Positions 1-11,928 of a DNA stretch of 64,000 bases are shown here, piece by piece. Made by a program: the position numbers and the translations under genes. Numbering within the stretch: the stretch's first letter is position 1; each line of letters opens with the position of its first letter. Under the pieces are notes generated by a model, which was given only the letters and a program-made list of their open reading frames with translations, did not search any database and was not told where the DNA came from. This stretch comes from Jackrogersella multiformis (lineage: Eukaryota; Ascomycota; Sordariomycetes; Xylariales; Hypoxylaceae): positions 1,922,001 to 1,986,000 of the forward strand of contig CADCXD010000011.1 of NCBI GenBank assembly GCA_902806575.1, in the 5' to 3' direction.

Positions 1-1759
1 CGAGTAATAACCCAACCCATTCGCCTAATAAGTCATCAATCAAGTTTGTACGTATCATGCTGGATGGTATAGTCGTTTGTTGACCGATCTCTAAAGTCAG
101 CCCAGTTGCCTTTTTCAGCTTGTCTCGTGTGCTATTTCTGAACTGAAGACTTTGCGCAAGCTAGTTGCCCCCTATCTACAGTCTAGTCATTTTTGCTCGA
201 ATGAGATTAACGAATTCGAAATCGGTGATTCCAGAACCAGGCGAGATCCCATCTAATGTATTAGTGGATTCAGGTTCGATTCCTGTTAGCGCTACTAGGA
301 TCTCGCCGGTAGCTCAATTCCAGTTAGACAACTTGCGGCTGATAGTTAGCCACAGCTATAGTATGAATTCCCCTGCCAGCTGTATGTATCACGATAATTG
401 GGGGCGAACATGTGATAGACACCGACCTAAAGACAATTTATAGCATTGTGGTCAGATATGGACGCCTCAACATGTTAATTATTAATAGGAGCCAGCCATC
501 TCATGCTGGTTTTTAGTCGAACGATGATACTAAACGCTCAAATCACACCACATCTGCCTACGTCGTCTAGCAGTAAGTTCCAAGTATAGTGTAGGTAGGT
601 ACATATACACTATAGCACACTGATCAAAAAAAACGCCCCTAGCGCCACCATGATTAGCAGCTAGGCTCTGCTGTTGTAGAATCCAGGGTTGTCCAGCCGT
701 AACAGCAGCAGGTAGGTAAGACATCTACAGTGGGCCAATTTTAACTCACGCCTCTCCCCAAGTGCCTAGTCAAGCACAGGCAAGATGCGCAATTAGGATT
801 CGTTCGATAACCAAGCGTAGAAACAAGCTCGCAGGTTTCTGAGTGGACGGATATCTGCCCGTTTTCAGATAGAATACTAGGTATCATTTTTCAGCTCGCA
901 TCTATCTCTTAGCCTATCGGATGTCGTTGCCATCAGCGCGGAAGCTCCAGGCCAGCCCGTGCAGTTGAGACCAGCATTGCCAAGTACGGCCTTGTTATAG
1001 AGTCTACGGTCACGTCACTAACTGGCGGTAGGAAATTTTCGCATCCTATCAGGTCGAAGCTCGATAGTATTCAGGGCAGCACCAGGTATCGGGAACCAGC
1101 ACCCTTGCTTCTCTTGACGCTACCTGGCGTCATGAGCCTTAGTGTCTCAAATCAGGGTCCTGGAATCGAGAAGTCCTATCATGCATCACTAGTAGGTTGA
1201 GAGAATGGCCTATACCCTCTTGACCAAATGATTTCACAAGTTCAGCAAACGCTCATACTTTCAGTCCCTGCGCGCTCGCTACTGTCCAAGATATGAAGGT
1301 GCTATAACTAGGAAGAGTAGACATGGTTTTCTCTTGTTGTCTCTCGTGAGATTCATGAGTGTGGCCTCGATCCACAAGCTCATCCTATCATTATCAAGAT
1401 TATACAACGCTCAATAGATAATAACCCTAAATATTTCATTATCTCATACATCTTGTCAGCAGGCAACGGAGGATCCCTGGCAAAGATATACCAAGCCTTG
1501 ACCCGGTCACTTTCGAGCCTCATTAGTCTCGTGTGGCTCGCCACTCTGTGTGCGATCTATATCGCTACATCCCGGGACCCCTATACTGGGCGTGTCATTG
1601 CCCCTATTCATCAGCAAGGTACTTCCACCTTCTCTCATACGATCCGTTTATGTCCCTATACGTGGATTACCGAGAAATTCTTGATCAATCTAATAGGGGA
1701 ACAACATAATCGTAGAGAAACCACGAGCGTCCCCCGAAGGATACTCCGCCAAGGTCGAC
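1..1759. other. Gene-poor left edge
   Basis: I see no supportable gene here. Short open frames exist but lack good ATG contexts, splice signals or recognisable motifs. A perfect Pol III B-box-like string lies at about 271-281, but no cloverleaf can be drawn around it. The right end serves as the upstream region of the small gene at 1760. Confidence 0.5.
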
Positions 1760-2014
1760 ATGAGCGATCCCACCGACGATAGCGGCAAATCCAACACAGG
1801 TTCCATCAGTCGCTTCTTCTGCCCAGGTACTGGAGCCCTCTCCTCCGAGACTAGAAGAGAACAGGACGAACAATCATCGGAGAAGAAACCCGCCAGCACG
1901 GCAGCTCCAGCGCAGCCTTCAGCTCAGACGCCGTACGTGCCCAGCCACGCTAAGGCCTCGTTCCTAAAAACCGCTACGTCTCGCCAGATGAAAAAGGCGA
2001 ACGAGAGCCTATGA
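1760..2014 (+). CDS. Small hypothetical protein, 84 aa
   Basis: This uninterrupted ATG-to-TGA frame encodes a Ser/Thr/Ala/Pro-rich, mostly hydrophilic protein. It has a short N-terminal SISRFF patch. The C-terminal third contains TPYVPSHAKASFLKTATSRQ and then a basic end. No signal peptide or membrane segment is visible. The ATG follows GTCGAC, an acceptable fungal context. The YVPSHA...FLKT..SRQMKKANE pattern resembles small uncharacterised ascomycete proteins I have seen, but I cannot name a family or a function. Against it: it is short, it overlaps other open frames on both strands, and its neighbourhood is otherwise non-coding. It could be a chance frame. Confidence 0.45.
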   Translation: MSDPTDDSGKSNTGSISRFFCPGTGALSSETRREQDEQSSEKKPASTAAPAQPSAQTPYVPSHAKASFLKTATSRQMKKANESL

Positions 2015-2605
2015 ATCCCGAGCCTGTCGCTTTCACCATCTCGCACGATTTCGTGCGCGCTCGCTCGCTCGCTCGCTATTCATCTCCATAGCGCAGCTGA
2101 GCGGCTGACGTGGGACGGGGGCGAGGCTCCTGCTGAGGAGCCACTGCCCAGAAGAATACCGAATGCTTTGACTCTCTTTGAATTCTAGCTTTCTCCTGTG
2201 CTTGGTGACATAAGCGCCACGGCTCGCCAGGCCGTGCTTACGTAGCACCGTACGCGTCTAGCGACTGTTCAGTGTTCTCGCCCCCTTTTTTTGGTCGTCC
2301 CAAGACATGCGCTGAGGCGGCACGACTCGGGCCGGGAAAGTCGGAGATAATATGATTTTGGTTTTCTCGCTTGTTATTTCCGCATCGTGCATTTGACGCT
2401 CCTTTCCGTCTATCTATCGACGCTCCTTGATTCCGAGTTCGTGTATTTCGCTGGTCTACCTACCACGCCCTTACTTCTCCGGGCGGATTGGTTAGTAGGG
2501 GCGGCCCAGCTAACCCCAGAGACTCTCGTTCTTGTCGAGCTTCGATTTCCGACACGGAGGATCAGTTTGCGGAGGCGACGGCCGGATATATGGGGGGAGG
2601 AATGG

Positions 2606-2622
2606 TGCTGCTGCTGCTGCTG
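2606..2622. repeat. CTG trinucleotide run
   Basis: Five to six consecutive CTG units lie in non-coding DNA. It is a simple microsatellite with no evident function. Confidence 0.7.
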
Positions 2623-4345
2623 ATGCATGGCCCTAGCAGGGTGGTAGAATGAATGCTGCGACAGATACTACCTGCGCTGGACTCGCCGATGCCGATTCCA
2701 AGCGGCGGCATCGACAGCGTTCGAGTCTCCTGCGCGGGGGATCATTCACGCACGGTTTTGGCTCTCGCCGCCTTTTACTCTCGCTTCTGGGTCTCAGGTT
2801 GAGTGTGAATCCGGCGCAGACAAGGGGTTTCGTGCGACCCAGACTCGCAGTCCTGGGGGAGGATTTGCTGCAGGGGGAGAGAAGCGTGGGAGGTCTGGCT
2901 GTGGGTTAGATTACCAAGATAACGCGAGCAACTGCAAACTGCAAAACAACTCTATCCAAACGTGGGCAGATTGCCTGCTGGTCCCTTTTAGGCAGGTGTG
3001 TGCGGCGTGTGCATATGTATTGGATCCTTTGGGTCCAACTCGGGGACGATGAGCTCTGCTCCTCCCACACGCGAATCAGGCTCTATTGAAACGAGCTCGG
3101 CTTTCGGCCTCAGAATCAACGTGGCTTCCTTGCTTCTCGGTGCGTAGATTGGCCTTCGGTAGCGAAGCTGCCAAACTTGTCTCGTGTCCTCGTGGTTTTC
3201 ATATCCTGCGAGGCTGGGTTTGTAAGAGCGAGCTCCCTCGCTCCGTTATGCTAGGTAGGTACATTTCTTGGCTAGTCTGCCTAGCTTTAATATGCTATCG
3301 GAAAAGCCTCATGACTGAAAGGTGTCAACTCCAACACGTAGTGCGGGGAGGCGGGATGACGATCGCCATAGGATGCGAGACCCTGGATTTTTAGAGACAA
3401 ACCTCGGTATACGTCTGATCAGGTAAGGTACCTAGATCTGCTGCAAGTAATGCGGCATTTGTCGGCATATTACATATTCATAACAAGGCTTGGCCTCAAA
3501 TAGTCGTAGGCTGCTGCTAATGGGCAAGGGGAAAGGAGGAGGATTCAATTTTCTTTTCTAGACCCTGTCGACCAGGGGGTGGCGCTCTTGATATATCCCG
3601 AACTGCCAAAAAGCCTCATTCCAGCCTCCTATGTCACACGTAAGAGGATTCGACTATGCTAGGGACATTGGACAAGTCTAAAGACTACCTAGTTAAACCA
3701 ACATAAGTCCCAGGTCTTTCGCAGGATTGTCGCGGTAGGTACTTTTCAGGCTACGGCGCAGATGCTCAGATATACCAGTCGGGGTATTCACGAACTCCCG
3801 GAAAACCGTAGATTAGTAGATCGTTTGGCGGGATCTCCTTGGCAGCTAGGTAGGGGGGGTCAGTTGAAGCCTCAGGGGTTCGAGATCCGCACAGACGTCG
3901 AATGGCGGCTTACGGGGTTCTTCTCACGTGGCACGATTCACGGTACGTATGGGGAGGCCGGTGCGGCTTACCGTACGGGGTACTAGGATTGGCCACACGG
4001 ACACCCCAGATCGTCGAGGGGGGCCAGGATCAGAATGCGCCTGCGAAATGCTCGAGCAGCCTAGCCTCTCAGATGGCAGAGCTGCTGGTAGGTAAACAGT
4101 TTTGTTTGTTTCATCTTTCTGAGGTCGGTAAGATTAGGGGTTGGATGTAACCTATCTTCTAACACAGCATAGTAAGAATGATGGAGAGGAGCAGATACAG
4201 GAATACCGTGTGGGTGGATGGACTCGTCAGCCCCTTGCAGCTACATACCAATATGTAGATAATTAGGGACGCGGCGTCAGCGCTGCATGGCGTACGTCCG
4301 GGCGTTGAAGCCAGTGGTTACATCATAAGACAACGACGCCACATG

Positions 4346-4370
4346 AGTACCTAGGTACCTAGGTAGGTAG
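4346..4370. repeat. TACCTAGGTA motif cluster
   Basis: Overlapping copies of the palindrome TACCTAGGTA are followed by TAGG steps. It is one of many copies of the window-wide intergenic motif. Confidence 0.7.
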
Positions 4371-5225
4371 CTCTGTTAGTAAGCCTTTCCAGTACAGTGT
4401 TATAGTCGAACTGCTTGCCCTATATTGAAATTCAACTCAATGGGTATCAAAATATATCGTTTGCAATGCTCTACTAATCTATAAGTAAGAGTCATAGCGG
4501 TGAGTGAGTCAACCCGGGAATAAGAGATATACACACCTACCTAGGTAGTTATATTTGGTGTTGTCATCATTAAACCTTTATTAAGGTCAATGAATTATTA
4601 ATATTCATATCCAAAGTCGTGTACTCACAAGTGTTTAAGTAGTTAAACTTGAAGCAATATTTCGTTTTCATTATTAACACGGTATGATAACTTATATAGA
4701 TGGGATTAGTGCATAGGTGCCTAGTTAGGTATGTATATTATATTAGTTTAAATATCTAAGTTAGAAAGACTCATACTAGAGTTTCCAATGACCAGACAAG
4801 ACAGAATTACAATCAGTGAGGTAATTCCTTTGTCGTGTAGGTAGTGAAGGGGTAGGAGTCATAGTTACTAACCAAGTTCGAATAGGGGGGGCAGTATAAG
4901 ATGTAAGGAAGGGACATCTTTGAAATGGGAACTATATAGTTTGATATTTACCTTGAAAGTAACGACGTACTGTTTCCGGCATCGTAGCTTCCCAAGTTAT
5001 GATATTACTTCTAGGCTTTTGGAAGTCGCATCACGACACAGCTTAACCTAGTGTGATTAAATGCCGAAGTGCAACTTCCAAGCTTGATAATAGTAGAAAA
5101 TATAATCAACCTAACGATTTCATCTCAGCCCTCACATTTATTCAGTTACAGTTACTGACCATTAACCTACCTAAGATATTCAGATATCCGTGGCATCACG
5201 GAGCAATAGCCCTTAGTTTCACAAT

Positions 5226-5649
5226 ATGGAGAGCCCAAATATGGATATTACACAGAACAACGGCCATTTCGAGATCACCATCGTCCTCGACGACGAAGAA
5301 TTAGCCCGTAACCCCATGTGCCTAGTTTTGTTGTCCGTCGTGTATCCGGATTACGTTCCCTGCGAAGATTTCGTAATCATTGGCAAACGGGCAAATGGTC
5401 GCACTACGATCGTTTTTGAAGATGTCAAGATTGGCACTCCGGGGGAGTACATATTCTGCGTTTCTGTCACGAGAGTGAACGCGGGACCCATTCTGGCGTA
5501 TAGCGACATAGTTGTTGTCACAAAACAGGTACGCTACGTAGTCTGTTTATTAGCCTATCTACATTTCCGCCTCAATGGAGTATTTGGAGTATTCTAATAC
5601 GAATCGTACATAGGACACCGCCTACCAAGATTCTTCCGAGGAAGTGTAA
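5226..5649 (+). CDS. Hypothetical small beta-rich protein, 112 aa, two exons
   Basis: Exon 1 is 5226-5528 and exon 2 is 5614-5649. The 85-bp intron begins GTACGC, has a TTCTAATAC branch-like site near 5592 and ends ACATAG. Both exons are in phase 0. Splicing replaces a read-through tail by DTAYQDSSEEV and a TAA stop. The protein alternates hydrophobic and polar residues in strand-like blocks: FEITIVLDD, CLVLLSVVYPDY, EDFVIIGKR, GRTTIVFEDV, GEYIFCVSVTR and AYSDIVVVT. This suggests an Ig-like or other beta-sandwich fold. It has no signal peptide, no membrane segment and three cysteines. I do not recognise the family. A second ATG at codon 6 could be used. It is isolated in about 7 kb of otherwise empty DNA. 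Confidence 0.6.
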
Positions 5650-6244
5650 AGGTCACGGTTACGCACGACATGTGAAGTTAGTTCGACGGAGACAATTGCG
5701 TTCTATTCCCTACCTACGTTGGTGTTGGGATTGCGTCGCCTTGAAGTCTATAAAAAAAACCACAACTAACGCTTGATAATCAGTAATGACATCACCAAAC
5801 CTTTAGTTAGAACTAAGAAATCCTTCCAAATTCCGAAAAGAACCGTTGACATGGGAAGAAATGTCTCCATTAATTTAGCCACTTCTAACCTCATATGTCT
5901 TAATTCTGAAAATAAACCCGTGCATACAGTACAGATGAGGTGTATACTACCTAGGTACCTAATATAGGAATTAGATGTGGGTTATTATCCACAAGAACAC
6001 TACAGTAAGTAACATAGCCCATGTCGGCATTGGGAATAGTTGAATTCGCGGGCTCGGAAAATCCAATCGGTCACGATTATCGCTCCAAGTTTTGGACATA
6101 CCCTTAATTCCGTCCCTAACGCAAAAGTGTCGGCCTTGCTACTTATGTACAGTACCTAACCTACATATGTACCCAGGTAGGTATGTAATCCGAGAAGCTC
6201 AATGGGGTATAATAACCCAATAATACCTAGGTACACATCATCGG

Positions 6245-6274
6245 ATCCGGTGGGTCAATAAATGACTACCGGAT
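6245..6274. repeat. Short inverted repeat (hairpin)
   Basis: The arms ATCCGGT (6245-6251) and ACCGGAT (6268-6274) are exact reverse complements, and an inner TCA/TGA pair extends the stem. No gene end lies nearby, so I assign no function. Confidence 0.5.
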
Positions 6275-7462
6275 AGAACGTCGGTATTTACGAATGTGAA
6301 CAGGTGGAAAATAGGAATGATAGATAATAGTCGTGACCCGTGACCACAACCTACGTATATCCATGTAGAAAAAAGGGCTTAGCTACTCGAAATAGGTAAC
6401 GAACTAGCCATAGGTGGCTTTTACCTAACCTAAGCGCCGCAATCTATGACATACCTTAGCTGCTTAGGTACCTACCTATTTATTATACGGACAGACGGAG
6501 TCGGATGGCGGTGTTAAAAATGTAAGCTTACGGACGTAGTGAGATCCATATGACCTAGACTGCCTTGGTAGATTAACACGAAAATCTCACTGACCAATGC
6601 CCGCTATGGTTCGAAAGTACGTAACCGCATCCGTTTCCATGATCTTTTGAAGAGGGAGGGAGCACATATATTAGATGAAATCGTGGATAACCGAATTGTC
6701 ATTACGCGGCCAACAGGATCTATGCGTAGGTAGCACGGCAGTTGATGGGAATTATGATTGGCGATCATTCAAGAATGTCGTCGATTGTGGAGTATCATCT
6801 GTGCGAAGCCGAGATGGATGGGTTCTGCATGGGCCGAGCCGGCGAACGAGTGATAATTGGCGCGGCCGCGGTTGTTGGTACCAGCTGGACGACGGCGCAG
6901 GAGGTCGGTATGGGGGCCGCAAGATGCAATAGGCCGCCGAGAAAGTACCTGGCGCTTATTACGAAGACACCAGACACTTGAGAGGTAGGTATTTGCTCTG
7001 TCACTCTGTCGCTTTCGGATCGAATACCTCCCGGCACCAGGTAGGGTAAGCAGAGCAGGCAGAACAAGCAGGCAGCCTTGGAAGAATAGGATATAATATC
7101 TACGATAGGTATAATTGAATTTCCACTCGGTCGGATACGCGGTCAGTTACCGAAAAAGAAAAGAGATGGTGTAATTCTTGAAATACTTTAGTGGTGGCTC
7201 AGTTGAAAGTCTGCAGCGGTTTAGTGCATGGAGCATCCTGCCTAGGAGGTATCTACACTAAGTACCTAGGCTGCTGGGGTGAATCATGCATCCATGGATG
7301 TTCCAAATCTTGAAATCGAGACAAACGGACTTTGTACTCGCTACCGGCTAGCTGCACATCCACATGGTATCTTTAGAAGTACCTATATACGAAACAATTA
7401 GGTACCTCCTAGGATATCTGTCCCCGCTTACTGTATGTAAGGCTGTTTTTGGAGGTTTATCT

Positions 7463-7490
7463 GAGTACCTAGGTACCTACTAGGTAGGCT
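7463..7490. repeat. TACCTAGGTA motif cluster
   Basis: Overlapping palindromic copies in the form GTACCTAGGTACCTACTAGG. This is the same motif family as elsewhere in the window. Confidence 0.7.
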
Positions 7491-9257
7491 GTTAACCTTA
7501 GGTTTATCAAAGTTACGAAAATCACGTGTGGTTGCCGATTGGATTATTGGATTGAGTTGCCTTGGCTTTTCCTTAGCTTCCTTGGCTTTCCCGATCTGTA
7601 CTAATCCGTATTAATCACCCCTAGGATTAATCGTGAAGGAACCTTAAGTGGTCCTACACTAACTACCTAGGTATCTAGGTACCTACCCAGCTACTTAGGA
7701 GGGGCAGGAGGTTTGTCGAAGGCTGGAGGGGTCCCTTAGTGCTACTCTGCTGCTACCATCCTACGCTTTAGATGCACCTATCCCTTTTATTCTTCTACAA
7801 AATTGCGTCCCTTAGATACCTAGGTACGTTACACTTTGTGCCTTTTCTTTTTTCAAGCCATTCGCAATCCCCATTCTCATTATTCTCTTTTGATTTGCTA
7901 CCGGCCTAGGTTGGCTGACTTGACATTTGGTATGGCTTATCTTGGCTTACTTACCGGTACCTAAGTAGGTAGCTGGGTAGGTATCCTGGTCTAGGTAACT
8001 AAATGGATCGATATCGCGAGTGTCGACATTGGCAGCAGGACCTTTTCTTTTCCAATATGTCCATATTTCGCTTTCGTTAAATTTATTAGTGGCAAGTCAG
8101 ATACGATTATGGGAAGATTTCCCGAGTCGTGTCTCTAGTGTATTAGGCACACTCACCTCCTAGGATATTGACCAAGGACCTCGGTTCCTTAACTACCTCC
8201 TACCTCCATTCTGCGTCGCATCCTTTCTCTAAATACATGAACATACATGGACATAGTAGTAGGTACTTTGAGTGAGTACCTTTCCGCATCTGTGTATTAG
8301 CCCAGATGGTTTCGTCCCCTGGTCTGCAATATACCTCGAATCTGCCAACAGTCCAGCTTATGTTACCTCGTGGGCCTCATGGGTTGCGCGCCCACGCAAT
8401 TGTCCCTCAATACAAGGCTCGCCAGTGTGGGCAGTGCTGGGCGATATCTAAGGGGACATTGAAACCATTACTTACATGCTGTTGCATTGCGCAATGGAGA
8501 TGGCACCAACTCGAAGTCTCGTTAACTTAGCGAGCATGTCGCTAGCTACCTAGGTAAATAATCGGTGTTTGATATTTACCTAAGTAAGCATATCGTCGAG
8601 CATACTTCCATTTCCATTCCATCATCGCGGTCCCAGGCAAGATCACCGCATATGTATCTTACATGCTTGATGTTGTGTGTAGTCCCGCTATGATTACTGC
8701 GACATATACGCACACACAAGCTCATGCAAAATCCAGCATGATTGCGGGTGAGAGAGTACATGGACAGGAAACACCGCATATTGCCCGCTAGTTGAGTCGG
8801 TAGGAAAGGCGAGGCATGACAGTAGCCAACTACATACATATTCAATACATTGCCCCATGCGAATGTAACCTAACGACAACATGGCAATTCGACTTCCCTT
8901 TTGATACGCAATCGTAGTATCATGGGTCCAGGCTATGGCTATGCGGGATGCGGAATGCGTATTGTGTAGGTACCTATGATCCAGACTAGGTACCTACTAT
9001 TATTTATGATCCAGACTTCCAGACTGCCAGATCGACTCGCAGGGTACGTATCGTCGTCACCATAACCCCGGCTGATCCTCATCCAGCTCCAGCAGGGAAC
9101 TTACAGGATACAGAACATGACTTGCACAAATCGTAATCCCCGAGTGGACCAATAGATGATAAAAATAACGGGATCCCTGGCGGGAGAACCCCTGCTCCAA
9201 TACTAGGCTGTCTAGGGCTTGTCTGTTCTGCAGAAACCCCCATTCTTCCCGCTTCGC

Positions 9258-9313
9258 AGGCTACATGCTACATGCTACATGCTACAGGCCACGGGCTACA
9301 GGCTACATGTAGC
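9258..9313. repeat. GCTACAT heptamer minisatellite
   Basis: Three perfect copies of GCTACAT are followed by degenerate copies (GCTACAG, GGCCACG, GGCTACAG, GCTACAT). It is intergenic, about 430 bp upstream of the ATG at 9745. Confidence 0.75.
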
Positions 9314-9744
9314 AGCAGGGCTCTCTTCGCAGAGCCACGCTCGTGTACGCCGTGTTCCAATACTAGGTACTTACCGATGATACCTGGTAGCGAACTACCT
9401 AGGGGTCTACCGCCGCATTCCGTCAATACCTACCTCTAAGGTACGTACTAGTAGTATATGTCATCCTTTCTTACCTAGGTATTTCTTATGTGCCACGGCT
9501 CAGTGTCGAATGACAAGATGCTCAGTAATAACTACACTAGGTACCTACCTGCCTACATACATACCACATACCTCCATGTCTTCCATGTACCGTATCACCG
9601 TAGCTGGCCCTCTTCTTTGGTTGCAGAGCCTTGTGTCACCCACCAAATGTAGATCCCTCACCTCATATATGTCGAGTCCTTCCCCCCAGACATAAGTTAG
9701 TTCCCTTCTGCTTGTCTGAACTTCCCTTGCGTCAGCTCTCCACC

Positions 9745-11928
9745 ATGATGCTATCTAGACCGGGTGTTAGTATTCGAAGGTTTATATCGCAAAGGAGATC
9801 TCAAGATGAATATGAGGATGGAGTTACCCTTAGTACCGACCGATTGGGCAACAAAGCGGGACGGAAAGACACCGGCGCCCCTGCTAGTAAGAGGCGGCCT
9901 TATAGTAAAAAACGATCGCCACCGCCGATTATAGTTAGTAGGGAACAAAGCATTCATGACATCTTGGACCCTTTACCACCACTTCCATCATACGAGACGC
10001 CGCGTTCCTCGGCTAGCTCGTTGAATAGTAGCGACCGCCACAACGACTACAACCTATCACAGTCATTCGATTCGAAGAGGTCAAAATCAACCCTTTGTTC
10101 TATATCGTCAAAGGAAGATCGAAGTCGAGAATCACTCCAACTTTCTAGCGCCACTAGTTACGGAGGCGATGACTTCCCACCAAAACCTCCTCCTAAGGGC
10201 CAAGCAAGGTCTTCAGATCCCCTTAAACGCCATACAGAATTGCCAGGTTCGAATTTTGATCTTATAGAAGCATTATCCTTCCAATCGGAAAACAAAGCGC
10301 GGGCGACAAAGCAACATCTGCGGCGGCAGGAGTCATCATCAAGTATTTCGGATAACATTCAGCAACTTATTCAAGAGGCAGATGAGGCTTTCAGGCCTCT
10401 CGGCAGCGCTCTTGCTGATGTGCAAATCGCAGAACGTACATTCAAAGAACTACCACGACTCCCCACACCTGACTCATCACCTATACTGAAGCCGGCAATC
10501 CCAGCTTCTCAAAATCGAATGCAGAATCGACAACTTCAAGTCCTCTCCTCCACTGCTACTTCGCCTAGACGCAATACATCCGTGCCTAGCGGGGTCAAAA
10601 GGAAGAAGTCTAAGAAGTCCAAGACGACAAGGCCAATGAAGCCACAACGGAAGCCTGCCGCGAAGTCGGCGGCGAAAAGTGGACCAGGATGGGCATTGTC
10701 CGACAATGTCACGGAGCTTTTTAGCGGGAAATTCTTCCGCAGGGTTGAGGTGGATGAGATGCTCACGCCGGGTCAGCTGGAGGCATACAGGCTGCGTAGA
10801 ATGTCGATAATGCAGTCGGAGAAGTCGACTGAGACCCTTGATACCGAGTCAAGCGACACGCCGGTCGAGCCTTTCCACCTCGACGACCTTCCTTCTCGGA
10901 TAGGATCAGCTGGTGTAGACCTCGACGTCGAGACACCAACCGCAGAGAAGCCTAATCCACAAATGTTCGAGTCTATTATACGGCGAGATTTTTCTCTAGA
11001 GGAGCGCAATGAGGAACATGGTGCCAACACATTTCCCACAGCAGCGTCGCGGACAGATATTGGAGAAGAGCCACTGGAATATAAAGATGCAATTTTCCCT
11101 ACGCCACCGCTCAGACAGTCTGCACGGCTTTCTAGGCGAAGCCAGGGAACCATGCCCAGTATCCCGGAAACAGCGGCTGTCTCGGCATCAAAGGATGACC
11201 TGTTCGGCCAGAGTTTGGGAGGTAACCGAGATATCATTGCCGACTCAAACTATGTTTTCCTTCAATCATCGCCGTGCTCCATGAATAGTCCCATTTTCCG
11301 GCATGGGCCAATCCGGCTGGCAAAGTGCGACCTCATAGCAGACATGAAAGTCGGGGCGGACGAAGGGCTGGACTGGACAGCATTTCAGATGGCTATTTCC
11401 GGAGGTGCCGGCGACTGGTTCTCTGAAAGCGACGACTTGGTTCGCCGCAGAGAGGCAGAAGAGACCCAAGAACTTGTCGAATGGTTTGATTCGTGGAGTT
11501 CTATTCGTCCTGGGGGGCTTGTCAAGGACTTTGAGGCGCCCAGCCCCACGAGTACGACATCAGGCGAGGACTACTCAGATGTGTCGTACACCGATATCGA
11601 GAGGGACAACCCGTATAGTCCACATCACCGATGGCAGCAATCTAGACGCAAGATGGCCGCTGAAAGTCGTCAGATAGACCGCGACATGTCCGGACTTGAA
11701 CTTGATACGTCTAAAATGATCTCCGATGACCAGGCCAGCAAGGAATTCGACTTCCGTGGGAGCTACGCCAGTCTTCCGCAGAGCCCGATGCTAGACCTTC
11801 GCGTTATTCGAAGTCCGGAAGGCGATGATATGGATGTCGTCCCTATGGGATATAACCTCGGACATGACTTGGGAGATTTTCTCAAATGGGAGGCAGAGCA
11901 TGCATATGCCGGTGAATTTTACAGTTGA
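9745..11928 (+). CDS. Large intrinsically disordered hypothetical protein, 727 aa
   Basis: A single exon runs from ATG 9745 (CACCATGATG, a strong context) to TGA 11926-11928. The frame is open further upstream but contains no ATG there. The protein is Ser/Pro/Arg-rich and mostly disordered. The N-terminus is basic, followed by a PPLPPLPSYE proline stretch (about residues 78-87). Lys-rich KRKKSKKSK lies near residue 288. Two segments look folded. One is about residues 313-352 (GWALSDNVTELF through VEVDEMLTPGQLEAYRLRR). The other is an acidic helical block at about 541-585 (GLDWTAFQMAISGGAGDWF through ELVEWFDSW). These ordered islands in a disordered chain suggest a conserved Sordariomycete scaffold or regulator, but I cannot name a family. 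The basic stretches could be nuclear localisation signals. Confidence 0.75.
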   Translation: MMLSRPGVSIRRFISQRRSQDEYEDGVTLSTDRLGNKAGRKDTGAPASKRRPYSKKRSPPPIIVSREQSIHDILDPLPPLPSYETPRSSASSLNSSDRHNDYNLSQSFDSKRSKSTLCSISSKEDRSRESLQLSSATSYGGDDFPPKPPPKGQARSSDPLKRHTELPGSNFDLIEALSFQSENKARATKQHLRRQESSSSISDNIQQLIQEADEAFRPLGSALADVQIAERTFKELPRLPTPDSSPILKPAIPASQNRMQNRQLQVLSSTATSPRRNTSVPSGVKRKKSKKSKTTRPMKPQRKPAAKSAAKSGPGWALSDNVTELFSGKFFRRVEVDEMLTPGQLEAYRLRRMSIMQSEKSTETLDTESSDTPVEPFHLDDLPSRIGSAGVDLDVETPTAEKPNPQMFESIIRRDFSLEERNEEHGANTFPTAASRTDIGEEPLEYKDAIFPTPPLRQSARLSRRSQGTMPSIPETAAVSASKDDLFGQSLGGNRDIIADSNYVFLQSSPCSMNSPIFRHGPIRLAKCDLIADMKVGADEGLDWTAFQMAISGGAGDWFSESDDLVRRREAEETQELVEWFDSWSSIRPGGLVKDFEAPSPTSTTSGEDYSDVSYTDIERDNPYSPHHRWQQSRRKMAAESRQIDRDMSGLELDTSKMISDDQASKEFDFRGSYASLPQSPMLDLRVIRSPEGDDMDVVPMGYNLGHDLGDFLKWEAEHAYAGEFYS

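Larger units (their letters stand above)
2015..5225. other. Gene-poor interval with simple repeats
   Basis: No gene is supported. It holds a GCTC-type microsatellite near 2055-2080, a CTG run at 2606-2622 and several TACCTAGGTA-type motifs (for example 4346-4370). Open frames of 60-100 codons at 2.4-4.1 kb overlap on both strands and show no domain signature. From about 4.4 kb the DNA becomes more AT-rich. Confidence 0.5.
5650..9744. other. Gene-poor interval rich in TACCTAGGTA motifs
   Basis: About 4 kb without a supportable gene. TACCTAGGTA-type motifs recur at about 5950, 6175, 6475, 7250, 7380-7490, 7660-7690, 7815, 7970, 8970 and 9540. A more GC-rich patch at 6740-6980 carries open frames in two phases but no recognisable protein. 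A heptamer minisatellite lies at 9258-9313, and a 7-bp-armed hairpin at 6245-6274. The last few hundred bases are the upstream region of the gene at 9745. Confidence 0.5.

Noticed and set aside
200..300. tRNA-like T-arm with a perfect B box (GGTTCGATTCC) at 271-281
   Set aside because: The T-stem has a mismatch, the expected 5' acceptor strand is missing, and no A box or anticodon arm can be drawn upstream.
6742..6981. GC-richer open frames as a possible small gene
   Set aside because: Two phases are open at once, codon pattern and motifs are lacking, and the start is not in an ATG context I trust.
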